Positions 28,082-37,701 of a DNA stretch of 64,000 nt are shown here, piece after piece. The stretch's first letter is position 1, and each line of letters starts with the position of its first letter. The stretch is from positions 4,868 through 68,867 of the forward strand of contig DATKND010000064.1 in NCBI GenBank assembly GCA_035541475.1, written 5' to 3'. Under the pieces are notes generated by a model. That model saw only the letters and a list, made by a program, of their open reading frames with translations, made no database searches and was not told the origin of the DNA. The stretch comes from DASUFZ01 sp035541475. GTDB lineage: Bacteria; Myxococcota_A; UBA9160; SMWR01. The position numbers and the translations under genes are program-made.

Positions 28082-29773
28082 CTAGAGCGCGCCCTTCGCG
28101 GCGACCTTGGCCCAGGTGTCGCGCAAGGTCACTGCGCGGTTCCAGACCGGCGCGCCGGGTCGCGAGTCGGGATCGAGGCAGAAGTAGCCGAGCCGCTCGA
28201 ACTGCACGCGCGCGCCGACCTCCGCGTCCGCGAGCGACGGCTCGAGCCAGCACTCGCGCAGCGCCGTCAGCGAATCGGGGTTGAGGGTCGCTTTGAAGTC
28301 GCGGTCGCCGGCCTCGCCGAGCGGATCCTCGACGGAAAAGAGCACGTCGTAGAGGCGCACCTCCGCCGGCAGCGCGTGGCGCGCCGATACCCAGTGCAAG
28401 GTGCCGCGCACCTTGCGGCCGTCCGGGGCGTCGCCACCGCGTGTCGCCAGATCGTAGCGGCAGCGCACCAGCGTCACGTTGCCCTCGGCGTCCTGCTCGT
28501 AGCCCGTGCACGTGACGAGGTACGCATAGCGAAGGCGCACCTCCTTGCCGGGCGACAGGCGATGGAAGCCCTTCGGCGGCGTGACGGCGAAGTCGTCGCG
28601 CTCGATCCACAGCTCGCGCGCGAAGGGCACCTTGCGAGAGCCCATCGACGCGTCCTCGGGATTGTTGACCGCGTCGAGCTCCTCGCTGCGCTCCTCCGGG
28701 TAGTTCTCGATCACGACCCTCAGCGGCCGGATCACCGCCATCGCGCGCTGCGCCGTGCGGTTCAGCTCCTCGCGGATCGCGTGCTCGAGGCGCGCGAGCT
28801 GGATGATGTTGTCGCGCTTCGCGACGCCGATCTCCTGCCAGAAACGGCGGATCGCGTCCGGCGGGTAGCCGCGCCGCCGCATGCCGGAGAGCGTCGGCAT
28901 GCGCGGATCGTCCCAGCCGCGCACGTGACCCCCTTCCACGAGCTCGCGCAGCACGCGCTTGCTCATGACCGTATGCGAGAGGTTCCCGCGCGCGAACTCG
29001 ATCTGCTGCGGATGGCAGTCCACCTCGAGCGCGTCGAGGATCCAGTCGTAGAGCGCGCGGTGGTCGACGAACTCGAGGGTGCAGAGCGAGTGCGTGATCG
29101 ACTCGATCGAGTCCGACAGGCAGTGCGCGAAGTCGTACATCGGGTAGACGCACCAGGTCTTGCCGGTGCGGTGGTGCGGGACCTTGTGCACGCGATAGAG
29201 GATGGGATCGCGCATCACCAGGTTCGGCGACGCCATGTCGATCTTCGCGCGCAGCACGCGCACGCCGTTCTCGAACTCACCCGCGCGCATGCGCTCGAAG
29301 AGGTCGAGGTTCTCGGCGACCTTGCGATCGCGGTAGGGGCTGTTGCGGCCGGGCTCGGTCAAGGTGCCGCGGTAGGCGGCGATCTCCTCGGAGGAGAGGT
29401 CGCAGACGTAGGCCTTGCCGCGCCGGATCAGCTCGACCGCAAAGGCGTAGAGCTGATCGAAATAGTCGGAGGCGTAGTACTCGTGCTCGCCCCACTCGAA
29501 GCCGAGCCAGCGCACGTCCGCGCGGATCGCGTCGACGTACTCCACTTCCTCCGCGGTCGGGTTCGTGTCGTCGAAGCGGAGGTGGCAGGTGCCGTCGTGC
29601 TCGGCCGCGACGCCGAAGTCGAGGCAGATCGCCTTGGCGTGGCCGATGTGGAGGTAGCCGTTGGGCTCGGGCGGGAAGCGCGTGACGACGCGGCCGCCGT
29701 TCTTCCCGGCGGCGACGTCGCGCTCCACGATCGCGCGGATGAAATCGGTCCCGACGCTGTCTTCGCTCGCCAC
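28082..29773 (-). CDS. glnS: glutaminyl-tRNA synthetase
   Basis: A 563-aa class I aminoacyl-tRNA synthetase charging tRNA-Gln. RFPPEPNGYLHIGHAKA contains the HIGH motif (42-45) and VMSKR is the KMSKS equivalent. The C-terminal anticodon-binding beta-barrels are complete (VRGTLHWVSA, RDFKATLNPDSL). The start is GTG at 29773. Having GlnS implies direct glutaminylation rather than exclusive use of GatCAB. Length is normal for the bacterial enzyme. Confidence 0.95.
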   Translation of the reverse strand: MASEDSVGTDFIRAIVERDVAAGKNGGRVVTRFPPEPNGYLHIGHAKAICLDFGVAAEHDGTCHLRFDDTNPTAEEVEYVDAIRADVRWLGFEWGEHEYYASDYFDQLYAFAVELIRRGKAYVCDLSSEEIAAYRGTLTEPGRNSPYRDRKVAENLDLFERMRAGEFENGVRVLRAKIDMASPNLVMRDPILYRVHKVPHHRTGKTWCVYPMYDFAHCLSDSIESITHSLCTLEFVDHRALYDWILDALEVDCHPQQIEFARGNLSHTVMSKRVLRELVEGGHVRGWDDPRMPTLSGMRRRGYPPDAIRRFWQEIGVAKRDNIIQLARLEHAIREELNRTAQRAMAVIRPLRVVIENYPEERSEELDAVNNPEDASMGSRKVPFARELWIERDDFAVTPPKGFHRLSPGKEVRLRYAYLVTCTGYEQDAEGNVTLVRCRYDLATRGGDAPDGRKVRGTLHWVSARHALPAEVRLYDVLFSVEDPLGEAGDRDFKATLNPDSLTALRECWLEPSLADAEVGARVQFERLGYFCLDPDSRPGAPVWNRAVTLRDTWAKVAAKGAL

Positions 29774-29819
29774 GCGGCCCCCGAAGGCGTCGCAGTTTAG
29801 GGCAGGCGGCGCGAGCGGG

Positions 29820-30209
29820 TCAGGCGCCGCGCGCGGCGTCGACGCTCCAGATCCCGGGGCCGCGGGCCGCGACGTAGAGGAAGACGAAGCAGTAGACGAC
29901 CGCGAGCTCGCCGCCGTTGATCTGCGGGAGCAGATGCTTGGTGCCGTGCGCCAACCAGTAGGCCACGGCCATCTGGCCGCTGCAGATGAACGCGGCCCAG
30001 CGCGTGAAGAGCCCGAGCATGATCAGGATGCCGCCGAAGAGCTCGACCGGACCGCCGACCCAGGTGACGAAGCCGGGGAGCTCGATCCCCGGCGGCAGCG
30101 GCGGGTAGCCGAAGAGCTTCTGCGACCCGTGCCACAGGAAGACGGCTCCGAGCACGATGCGCATCAGCGCGTAGGTGTGCTGCTCGTACGGTTTCATGAA
30201 CGATGCCAC
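29820..30209 (-). CDS. DoxX-family membrane protein
   Basis: About 129 aa with four membrane helices, beginning ALMRIVLGAVFLWHGSQKLFG and containing GGPVELFGGILIMLGLFTRWAA, the DoxX signature. The start is ambiguous: TTG 30212, GTG 30209 or ATG 30197. GTG 30209 has a GGGAGG 4 bp before it. The role may be in thiol or respiratory redox homeostasis, but it is generally uncharacterised. Its start is 18 bp from the MBL hydrolase stop. Confidence 0.8.
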   Translation of the reverse strand: MASFMKPYEQHTYALMRIVLGAVFLWHGSQKLFGYPPLPPGIELPGFVTWVGGPVELFGGILIMLGLFTRWAAFICSGQMAVAYWLAHGTKHLLPQINGGELAVVYCFVFLYVAARGPGIWSVDAARGA

Positions 30210-30227
30210 CAAGCCTCCCTCTCGCGC

Positions 30228-31088
30228 CTAACGACGCGCCCTGAACCATGCGCCGGTCTCGCCGCGAACGACGTGGCCCGCGGTCGGCCCCGCATAGTGC
30301 GTGCCGATCACCAGCGTATCGGAGTCGGCGAGCTCGGCGATCATGCGCCGGCGCGTGGCCGCCGCGAGCTTCGAGTCGACGTCGGCGGACATGCCCCAGT
30401 CGGGCTCCGCGAGCTGCACCGGGTGGTGCGTGGCGTCGCCGGTGACGAGCGCCTCCGCGCCGTCCGAGGTGATCCTCACCGAGACGTGTCCCGGTGTGTG
30501 TCCGGGCGTCGGCACCAGCCGGACGCCGTCGCAGACGCGGTGATCGACGGCGACGAGATCGCCGAGCCCCACGTCGAGCACCGGCTTCACCGCGTCCTTC
30601 ACGGTGCTCGTCGGATCGGGCGGCGCCGTGCTCCAGTGCTCCCACTCGCCCTTCGCGAAGAGATAACGGGCGTTCGGGAAGGTCGGCACCCAGCGCGTGC
30701 CCTCGCGCATCGTGTTCCAGCCGACGTGGTCGAAGTGCATGTGCGTGCAGAGCACGACGTCGATCGACTCGCGCGGCGCGCCCGCCTGCGCCATCTCCTC
30801 GAGGAATGCGCGCCCGCGGCCGGCGAGGACCTCCATACCCGGCACCGAGTGCTCGCCGAGGCAGGTGTCGACCAGGATTCGGATGCCGCCGATCTCGACG
30901 AGCAGCGCGTGGATCGAGAGCAGCAGCTGGCCGTTGCGATCCATGAAGTCGGGCTCGAGCCACGCGCGGTGGCGCGCCAGGGCCTCGGGCGACGAGCTCG
31001 GGAAGAAACCCTGCGCGTCGAGCGGGACTTCGATCTCCACGAAGCGCGTGACGCGCGCGGATCCGATCGACCAGCCGAGCTGACCCAT
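30228..31088 (-). CDS. MBL-fold metallo-hydrolase
   Basis: A 286-aa metallo-beta-lactamase-fold hydrolase. THMHFDH (His116, His118, Asp120, His121) is the bimetal site, and PTPGHTPGHVS and GDATHHP supply further ligands. It resembles AHL-lactonase-like and related hydrolases, but the lactonase-defining residues cannot be confirmed here. Probably cotranscribed with DoxX. Divergent from the epimerase-family gene at 31183. Confidence 0.85.
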   Translation of the reverse strand: MGQLGWSIGSARVTRFVEIEVPLDAQGFFPSSSPEALARHRAWLEPDFMDRNGQLLLSIHALLVEIGGIRILVDTCLGEHSVPGMEVLAGRGRAFLEEMAQAGAPRESIDVVLCTHMHFDHVGWNTMREGTRWVPTFPNARYLFAKGEWEHWSTAPPDPTSTVKDAVKPVLDVGLGDLVAVDHRVCDGVRLVPTPGHTPGHVSVRITSDGAEALVTGDATHHPVQLAEPDWGMSADVDSKLAAATRRRMIAELADSDTLVIGTHYAGPTAGHVVRGETGAWFRARR

Positions 31089-31182
31089 CTGCTGCCGCCT
31101 CCAACGGACTCCGCGTCAGAGTACACAGGTCCGCGCGGCGCGCGGACGATTTCGACACGGGCGCGGTTAGAATCCGCCGCCC

Positions 31183-32220
31183 ATGCGCGTCCTTGTCACC
31201 GGAGCGACGGGCTTCGTCGGGTCGCACGCCGCCGCGGCGCTGCGCGCGCAAGGACATCGTGTGCGCTGCCTGGTGCGAAGTCCCGAGAAGCTGTCGCGCG
31301 TCGCATCGCTGCGCGGCCTCGAGAAGGAGGCCGTCCAGGGAGACGTGACCGACGCCGAGGCGGTCGCGCGCGCGCTCGAGGGCTGCGACGCCGTCGTGCA
31401 CACGGCCGCCGTGGTCGCGCTCGAGGCGAGCCGTTCCGACGAGGTGCTCGGCACGAACCGGCGCGGCGTCGAGCTCGTGGTCGGTGGCGCGCACGCGCGC
31501 GGGATCGACTCGATCGTCTACGTGTCGAGCCTCGGCGCGCTGTGGACGCCGGGCGGCCCGCCGATCGACGCGAGCTCTCCGCTTGCGACCGCGCGCAGCG
31601 CCTACGCGCGCTCGAAGGCGGACAGCGAGCAGCTCGTGCGCGAGCTCCAGTCGCGGGGCGCACCGATCCGCACGGTCTATCCGTGCGCGGTCATCGGCCC
31701 CGACGACCCGGGGCTCTCCGAGGGCAACCACACGGTGCGCGTCTTCCTGCGCGACCTGATGGTGATCACGTCGAGCGGCTTCTCGGTGGTCGACGTGCGC
31801 GACCTCGCGCAAGTCGTCGCCGCGCTCGTCGAGCCGTCGCACCGCGCCGGGCGTTTCGTGATCGGCGGCCACTATCTCGCCTGGGCCGATGTCGTCGCCG
31901 CGATGGACACGCTGACCGGACGCCGCGTGCGGCGCGTGCGCATCCCGGGCGCGGTGCTGCGCGCGCTCGGGCGCGCCGGCGACTGGGTCAAGCGCGTGCG
32001 CCCGTTCGACTTCCCGCTGACGGCCGAGGCGATGGACTTCGCGAGCCAGTGGCCGGGCGCGGTCACCTCACCGGAGGTGACGCGGCTCGGCGTACGCTTC
32101 CGCCACTCGCACGAGACCTTCGGCGACGCGATCCGGTGGATGGTGGCGGCCGGCCATCTCGACCCGAAGCTCGCCGGACTTCTCGGCGACTCGCCCGGGG
32201 TTACTCCTCACCGCGGATGA
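31183..32220 (+). CDS. NAD-dependent epimerase/dehydratase (extended SDR)
   Basis: A 345-aa extended short-chain dehydrogenase. Rossmann motif GATGFVG (7-13) and catalytic Tyr141-x3-Lys145 in YARSK. SLGALWTPGG and the C-terminal PLTAEAMDFASQWPG resemble dihydroflavonol-reductase/3-beta-HSD-like members rather than sugar epimerases. It overlaps the convergent inositol phosphate synthase gene by 20 bp. Substrate unknown. Confidence 0.8.
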   Translation: MRVLVTGATGFVGSHAAAALRAQGHRVRCLVRSPEKLSRVASLRGLEKEAVQGDVTDAEAVARALEGCDAVVHTAAVVALEASRSDEVLGTNRRGVELVVGGAHARGIDSIVYVSSLGALWTPGGPPIDASSPLATARSAYARSKADSEQLVRELQSRGAPIRTVYPCAVIGPDDPGLSEGNHTVRVFLRDLMVITSSGFSVVDVRDLAQVVAALVEPSHRAGRFVIGGHYLAWADVVAAMDTLTGRRVRRVRIPGAVLRALGRAGDWVKRVRPFDFPLTAEAMDFASQWPGAVTSPEVTRLGVRFRHSHETFGDAIRWMVAAGHLDPKLAGLLGDSPGVTPHRG

Positions 32221-33292
32221 ACGCCTCGACCCGCTGCCAGGCCTCGTCGTCGTTCACCTGCTCGGGCGGGTGCTTCATGAAGTAGGACGAGGGACCGAGC
32301 AGCGGTCCGCCCTGCCCGCGCTCGAGCGCGAGCTTCGCGCAGCGGATCGCGTCGATCGCGACGCCCGCCGAGTTCGGCGAGTCCTCGACCGAGAGCCGCA
32401 GCTCGATGTGCATCGGCACATCGCCGAACAGTCGGCCTTCCATGCGCAGGAAGCAGACCTTGTTGTCGTTCTGCCACGCGACGTAGTCCGAGGGACCCAC
32501 GTGGATGTTCTCGTCCGCGATGCGCTCCGCCGCGACCGACTGCACCGCTTCGGTCTTCGAGAGCTTCTTCGAGGTGAGGCGGCTGCGGTTCAGCATGTTG
32601 AGGAAGTCGGTGTTGCCGCCGGTGTTGAGCTGATAGGTGCGCTCGAGCTTGACACCACGCTTGCGGAAGAGATCGGTCAAGGTGCGATGCGTGATGGTGG
32701 CGCCGAGCTGCGCCTTGATGTCGTCGCCGACGATCGGGATGCCGCGCTCCGCGAAGCGGGCGGCGTACACCGGATCGCTCGCGATGAAGACCGGCATGCA
32801 GTTGACCATCGCGACGCCCGCCTCGAGCGCGCAGTCGGCGTAGAAGCGCGTGGCCTGCTCGGAGCCGACGGGTAGGTAGTTCACGAGCACTTCGGCGCGA
32901 GAGTCGCGCAGCGCCGCGACCACGTCCGCGCGCGTCGGCTGCTGCTGGTCGGAGGGCACGAAGCGCCGATCGTCGGGGAAGTCCTGCATGTGCTCGGAGA
33001 CGCCGTCGAGGATGCGGCCCATGCGCACGAGCACGCCGGTCTTCGGGATCCTGCCACCGAAGTGGGCCGTGCAGTTCGGCTTCTCGAAGATCGCCTCGGC
33101 GACGTCCTTGCCGACCTTGCGCAGGTCGATGTCGAACGCGCAGGCGACCTCGATGTCGTGAGGCCGGTAGCCGCCGATCTCCCAGTGCATGAGCCCGACC
33201 GCGTCCTCGGGCCGCTTGTCCGCGTAGTAGGTGAGTCCCTGGACGAGCGAGCTCGCGCAGTTGCCCACGCCGACGATCGCGATTCGAATCAA
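32201..33292 (-). CDS. inositol-3-phosphate synthase
   Basis: About 363 aa; converts glucose 6-phosphate to myo-inositol phosphate with NAD. The N-terminus IRIAIVGVGNCASSLVQG is the NAD site, and the long LNTGGNTDFLNML and SKTEAVQS stretches belong to the actinobacterial-type enzyme. The best start is TTG at 33292, with GGAGGG 9 bp upstream; the longer frame would add unrelated residues. A good sigma-70-like promoter lies 150 bp upstream. Product may feed phosphatidylinositol or inositol-containing solutes; inferred. Confidence 0.9.
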   Translation of the reverse strand: MIRIAIVGVGNCASSLVQGLTYYADKRPEDAVGLMHWEIGGYRPHDIEVACAFDIDLRKVGKDVAEAIFEKPNCTAHFGGRIPKTGVLVRMGRILDGVSEHMQDFPDDRRFVPSDQQQPTRADVVAALRDSRAEVLVNYLPVGSEQATRFYADCALEAGVAMVNCMPVFIASDPVYAARFAERGIPIVGDDIKAQLGATITHRTLTDLFRKRGVKLERTYQLNTGGNTDFLNMLNRSRLTSKKLSKTEAVQSVAAERIADENIHVGPSDYVAWQNDNKVCFLRMEGRLFGDVPMHIELRLSVEDSPNSAGVAIDAIRCAKLALERGQGGPLLGPSSYFMKHPPEQVNDDEAWQRVEAFIRGEE

Positions 33293-33444
33293 GAGGTTCG
33301 ACCCTCCGAGGCTCCGGCTTGGCTCGTGCCCTGCGTCTGCAGTCTGTCCGCATCGATCGCGGCGCCTCGCGACGCCGCGGTACTCGTCCAACGCGAGCGG
33401 GGCAGAATCACGACACCCCGCTTCCCCCCTGGGCTCTTTCGAGT

Positions 33445-33473
33445 TTCGTAGTCAGAACGCATCGGATTGTCAA
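33445..33473 (-). promoter_or_regulatory. sigma-70-like promoter for inositol phosphate synthase
   Basis: On minus, TTGACA (33468-33473), 17-bp spacer, then TACGAA (33445-33450). Transcription would start near 33438 and give a leader of about 145 nt. Confidence 0.55.
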
Positions 33474-33486
33474 GCATGGTTCGCCG

Positions 33487-33502
33487 GGCGGGTCGTCCCG
33501 CC
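33487..33502 (-). terminator. hairpin after selD fusion gene
   Basis: A perfect 6-bp stem (GGCGGG/CCCGCC) with a 4-nt loop begins just after the fusion stop codon. There is no T-run, so intrinsic termination is doubtful. Confidence 0.3.
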
Positions 33503-33503
33503 G

Positions 33504-35738
33504 TCACTCGTCGCTCGCGGGGCCCTCGACGAGATCGACGCACGCCGAGCCGTCGCGCGGCGCGCAAATCTCTCCGATGCAAGCCGCATCCGCGTCGCCT
33601 CGCGCGCGAAGCGCGGCGACGGAGTCCGCCGCGCGGTCCGCCGGGACTGCGAACAGAAGTCCCCCCGAGGTCTGCGGATCGAAGAGCAGCGCGCGCGCCG
33701 CAGAGTCGCGACGCGCTCGGTCGCGCGCGATCGCGCCGCCGGCATCGCGCTCGTTCTGCGCATGGAAGGTGCTGCGCACGCCGCGCTCGAGCAGCGCGCG
33801 CGCGCCCGGCAGCGCGGGCAGCGCATCGAGGTCGATCCGCGCCGACACGCCGCTGGCAAACAGCAGCGGCACGAGATGGCCGAGCAGGCCGAAGCCGCTG
33901 ACGTCGGTGCAGGCATGCGCGCCCGCCTCGTGCGCGACGCGCGAGGCGGCGGCGTTGTCGCGCAGCATCGCGGCGATCGCGAGCTCGAGCGAGCGGCCGC
34001 TCACGAGCCCCTGCCCATTCGCCGCGAGCACGACGCCGGTGCCGAGCGGCTTGCTGAGGATCAGGCGGTCGCCCGGCGCGAGCCGATCGCGCAGCAGCGG
34101 CTCCTCGCACAGCTCGCCGGTGATCGAGAGCCCGACGAGCAGCTCCTCTCCGCGCATCGTGTGCCCGCCGACCAGCGACACGCCGAGCGGATCGAGCGCC
34201 GCGCGGACGCCGGCGAGCACCTGGAAGAGCCGCTCCTCGCCGCGCGAGGCCCCTGCGTCGGGTACGCACACGAACGCGAGCGCGTGTCGGGGCCGCCCGC
34301 CCTGGGCGAAGAGGTCGCTCACCGCGTTGACCGCGGCGACGCGCCCGACGAGCCACGGGTCGTCGGCGAAGGCGCGGAAGGCGTCGACGCTCGCGAGCAC
34401 CACGTCACCGCGCGGGGTCCGCCACGCCGCGGCGTCGCTCCGCTCCGTCAGCCCGAGCAGCACGGAGTCGTCGCGGGACGCGGGCGAGAGACGCGCGAGC
34501 GCGTCTCCGAGCGCCGTCGCCCCGAGCTTCGCGGCGCAGCCGCCGCACTCCATCGGCTTGCCGTCCATCGCAGGTCGGGCGAACTCCGCCGCCGGCACGC
34601 CGTCCGACGCGAGCACGCGGAAGCGCCGCACGAAGCGGCCGTCGATGCGGTCCTTCAGCCGGAAGAGCGCGCGTCCGCTCGCGGCGAAGCCCCACTTCGC
34701 GCCGAGCGCGCGGCCGTCGCCGAGGTTCAGCAAGGCGAGGACGTCGCGCTGCGGCCGGTAGCGCCGCAGCGGAGCGCCCGCGATCCGCGCGCGCACGTTC
34801 CGATCGAGCAGCGGCCCTTCGCGCACGGCGTAGACGCCGGCCTTCGTGACCCAGGGCGCGTCGGCGATCGATGCGCAGTCGCCGACCGCGAAGAGATCGT
34901 CGTGACCGACCACCTGCAAGGTCCGGCGCACGCTCACGAAGCCCTGCGCGTCCAGCGGCAGTGGGGAATCGGCGAGCCAGGCGTGCGGAGCCGCGCCGGT
35001 CGCCCACACGACGAGGTCGGCATCGAGTCGTTCGCTGCCGATCCAGAGGGCGCGCTCTTCCACGCGCGTTGCTTCCTTCCCACACAGGATGGAGACGCCA
35101 CGGCGGCGCGACTCTTCGCGCACGCGGCGCCGCAGCGCGCCCGACCGACCCGCCAGCAGCTCGTCCGCCGCCTCGACCACGGTGAGCTTGGCGCCGCGAC
35201 CGAGGCTCCGCAGGCGCGCATCGAGGCAGAAAGCCAGCTCGACGCCGGCTGCCCCGCCGCCGACCACGACCACGCGCGCGATCTCGCCCGCGCGCGAGCG
35301 CACATCGAGGCTCGTGTCCAGCCGGTCGACGAAGTCGCGGATCGGTCGCGTCGCGACCGCGTGCTCGCGCACGCCGGGGAGCTCGAGCCCGCGCAGCGAT
35401 GCGCCGACGTCGAGGCTCGCGACGTCGTAGCGGAGCGGCGGCCGGCCCGTGAGCTCGATGCGACGCGCAATGGCGTCGACGCGGGCCGCGGCCGCGAGCA
35501 CGACCGCCGCGCCGGCGCGTCGCGCCAGCGGCACGACGTCGATCTCGAGATCCGGCGCGAGGTACTGACCCGCCGCGAACCCTGGCACCATGCCGGAGTA
35601 GATCGCGTCGGAACGGTCGAGCACGACGGTGACGCGCGTCCCCGGCAGCGGCGCCATCGCGAGGCGCCGCAGCACCTGCACGTGCGCATGGCCGCCGCCC
35701 AAGAGCACGAGCTCCAGCGCGTCGAGAGAGCGCTCCAC
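33504..35738 (-). CDS. selD: NADH dehydrogenase-like / selenide, water dikinase fusion (NDH-SelD)
   Basis: A 744-aa two-domain protein. The N-terminal half is a pyridine-nucleotide-disulfide/NDH-2-like flavoprotein, with FAD loop LGGGHAHV and NAD loop VVVGGGAAGVELA. The C-terminal half, from about residue 390, is SelD, which makes selenophosphate from selenide and ATP. Its catalytic motif is ECGGCAAK, with Cys398/Cys401 and Lys404. The domain fusion is known in several lineages. GTG at 35738. SelA, SelB or selenouridine synthase are not in the window. Selenium use is implied but the end product is not visible. Confidence 0.9.
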   Translation of the reverse strand: MERSLDALELVLLGGGHAHVQVLRRLAMAPLPGTRVTVVLDRSDAIYSGMVPGFAAGQYLAPDLEIDVVPLARRAGAAVVLAAAARVDAIARRIELTGRPPLRYDVASLDVGASLRGLELPGVREHAVATRPIRDFVDRLDTSLDVRSRAGEIARVVVVGGGAAGVELAFCLDARLRSLGRGAKLTVVEAADELLAGRSGALRRRVREESRRRGVSILCGKEATRVEERALWIGSERLDADLVVWATGAAPHAWLADSPLPLDAQGFVSVRRTLQVVGHDDLFAVGDCASIADAPWVTKAGVYAVREGPLLDRNVRARIAGAPLRRYRPQRDVLALLNLGDGRALGAKWGFAASGRALFRLKDRIDGRFVRRFRVLASDGVPAAEFARPAMDGKPMECGGCAAKLGATALGDALARLSPASRDDSVLLGLTERSDAAAWRTPRGDVVLASVDAFRAFADDPWLVGRVAAVNAVSDLFAQGGRPRHALAFVCVPDAGASRGEERLFQVLAGVRAALDPLGVSLVGGHTMRGEELLVGLSITGELCEEPLLRDRLAPGDRLILSKPLGTGVVLAANGQGLVSGRSLELAIAAMLRDNAAASRVAHEAGAHACTDVSGFGLLGHLVPLLFASGVSARIDLDALPALPGARALLERGVRSTFHAQNERDAGGAIARDRARRDSAARALLFDPQTSGGLLFAVPADRAADSVAALRARGDADAACIGEICAPRDGSACVDLVEGPASDE

Positions 35739-35753
35739 TCTCGAGTCGGCCTC

Positions 35754-37664
35754 CTAGCTGAAGTAGGCGCGGAACACGAACGCGAGCCACGCCGCGAGAT
35801 AGCCGGCGAGCAGCGCGCGCACGGCGGGGCGCCGCGGCAGCAGGTCGATGCCCCAGGCGAAGAGCAGGCCGTAGCACGGCGCGAGCCCCAAGGTGTAGCT
35901 GCTCTTCGCCGTGCTGAAGACGGGAAGGCGCAGATACAGGGCGAGGATCGCGCCGACGTAGAGGACCACGGTCGCGCTCGCGAAGAGCAGCGCCTCCTGC
36001 TCGCCCGTGCGCGGCCTGCGCAGCGACCGCACGAAGCCGGCGAGCATCGCGACCGTCAGAGGCAGCGCGAGCAGCGCACACGAAACTGCGTAGCCGTAGT
36101 GCCAGGGAGGCGCGGCCGGGGCGAAGGCGCTCGAGCCGAGGAGTCCGTCGAGCCAGAACGACGCGTAGAGCGCGTCCCATAGCCCCGTGAAGACGTCGTA
36201 GATGGGGCGGTCGAGCGCGGCGCCGAAGTGGAAGAGGTCCGACGGCGTGCGATAGCCCGGGTCCTGGATCCACGCGCCGCCGCGCGACGGATCCCAGCCG
36301 CCGACGTAGGGCGCGCCGAGCACGATCTGGTTGCGCACGAAGTACCAGCCTGCGATCGCGCCGCTCACGCCGGCGACGCGAGCCAGGAGTCCGACGAGAG
36401 CTCCGACGGTCACCCCGCGCCGTCGCGCCGCGCGCGCCAGCACCGCCACGACCAGCGGCAGCAGCAGCACGGCCGTGACCTTCGCGAGAACCGCGAGGCC
36501 GAAGAGCGCGCCCAGCACGAGGCTCTCGCGCTCGAGCCTCGAGCCGGGGTCCGCGAGCATCCGCAGGCACGCGACCACGAGCGCCGCGGTCAAGAGCGCC
36601 GCGAGCGGCTCGTTGCTCACGTAGTGGGACATGTAGACCGTGACGGGGAGGAAGCCGCCGACCGCCGTGGCGAGGATCTGGAGGTCATCGCGCCCCGGAA
36701 AGGCCGCGCGCGCGCCGCGGTACACCATCTCGACGAGGCCTAGCGAGACGAGCAGCACGAGCCCGCGCATCGCGAGCATCGCGAGCGCCTCCGAGCCGAC
36801 TCGCGAGACCGCGGCGTACACAGGCGCGGCCGCCAGATAGAAGAGCGGCGCCTGGAAGGCCTGCCAGCCCTCGTTCGCGAGCGGCAGCCGGTGCTCGAAT
36901 GCGACCTTCCGGATGTAGTCGAAGTGGAACTCCGCATCGAAGCCGAGCGTGATGTCCACCAGGCGCAGGTTGTGCAGGCCGATCGCGGCGAGCGCACAGA
37001 GCACCACCCAGCGTACTTGGCTCGCGCGCAATCGCGGCCCGCGCGCGGTGGCGAGGCTCGCGACGGCGCCGAGCGCGAACGCGACGACGAAGGTCGCGGA
37101 CGACGCGCGCAGCCCCTGCCAGGCGTCCGGGAAGTCGTCCGAGATCGCGTGATGACGCCCGTCGTCGGCCGAGAGGGCCGACTGCCAGGCGCCGCCGGGC
37201 CCGGGCGCCTCCCAGTCGGGCCCCGTCGCCAGCGAGAGCTCGCGACTGGATACCAGCACGAGCGGCCAGCCGGTGTCGTTCTCCACGTCGATCCGCAGCT
37301 CGTTCTCGCCCGGCACGAGCGCCGGCGACAGGTCGAAGCGTCGCGCGTAGCGCCAGCTCGCCTCCTGCGGACCCACCTCGCCGAGCACACGGCCGTTCAG
37401 GCTCAGCCGGAACGCGCGCAGCGCCTCGACCTCGAGCGCGGCCGGCGCGCCCGCCGGCAGCGGGTTCGTGAAGCGGCGCCGGAAGGGCACGCTCTCGAGC
37501 GACGGCGGGCGCGCGACGAGATCGAAGGGCCGCGCCGCGCGGATCCACTCGGCGCCGTCGCGACCGATCAGGAATGCGTGCTGGGGGCGCCGCACGAATG
37601 CGTAGAGCGCGGTCAGCGCGACGCACGCTGCGACCACCGCGAGGAAGAGGCGCCTGCCCGACAC
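35754..37664 (-). CDS. GT39-like membrane glycosyltransferase-family protein
   Basis: A 636-aa multi-spanning protein. After one helix it has a soluble domain of about 130 residues, then about 10 further helices. ITLGFDAEFHFDYIRKVAF is placed like the catalytic acidic loop of dolichyl-phosphate mannose/ArnT-type transferases, though the spacing is not canonical. The GTG at 37664 was chosen to begin at the first helix. The large N-terminal soluble insertion is unusual. It lies 15 bp upstream of the NDH-SelD gene. Function inferred as polyprenyl-linked sugar transfer. Confidence 0.6.
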   Translation of the reverse strand: MSGRRLFLAVVAACVALTALYAFVRRPQHAFLIGRDGAEWIRAARPFDLVARPPSLESVPFRRRFTNPLPAGAPAALEVEALRAFRLSLNGRVLGEVGPQEASWRYARRFDLSPALVPGENELRIDVENDTGWPLVLVSSRELSLATGPDWEAPGPGGAWQSALSADDGRHHAISDDFPDAWQGLRASSATFVVAFALGAVASLATARGPRLRASQVRWVVLCALAAIGLHNLRLVDITLGFDAEFHFDYIRKVAFEHRLPLANEGWQAFQAPLFYLAAAPVYAAVSRVGSEALAMLAMRGLVLLVSLGLVEMVYRGARAAFPGRDDLQILATAVGGFLPVTVYMSHYVSNEPLAALLTAALVVACLRMLADPGSRLERESLVLGALFGLAVLAKVTAVLLLPLVVAVLARAARRRGVTVGALVGLLARVAGVSGAIAGWYFVRNQIVLGAPYVGGWDPSRGGAWIQDPGYRTPSDLFHFGAALDRPIYDVFTGLWDALYASFWLDGLLGSSAFAPAAPPWHYGYAVSCALLALPLTVAMLAGFVRSLRRPRTGEQEALLFASATVVLYVGAILALYLRLPVFSTAKSSYTLGLAPCYGLLFAWGIDLLPRRPAVRALLAGYLAAWLAFVFRAYFS

Positions 37665-37701
37665 GGGGCCGCAGTCTAGGACCGGACGAGCCGGCCTTGC
37701 C

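Noticed and set aside
33293..33310. GGTTCGACC resembling a tRNA T-loop
   Set aside because: No acceptor, D or anticodon stem could be placed around it; it lies in the leader of the inositol phosphate synthase gene.
33231..36182. Plus-strand open frame of 983 codons
   Set aside because: Antisense to the NDH-SelD fusion and neighbours; Arg/His-rich product with no recognisable domain.
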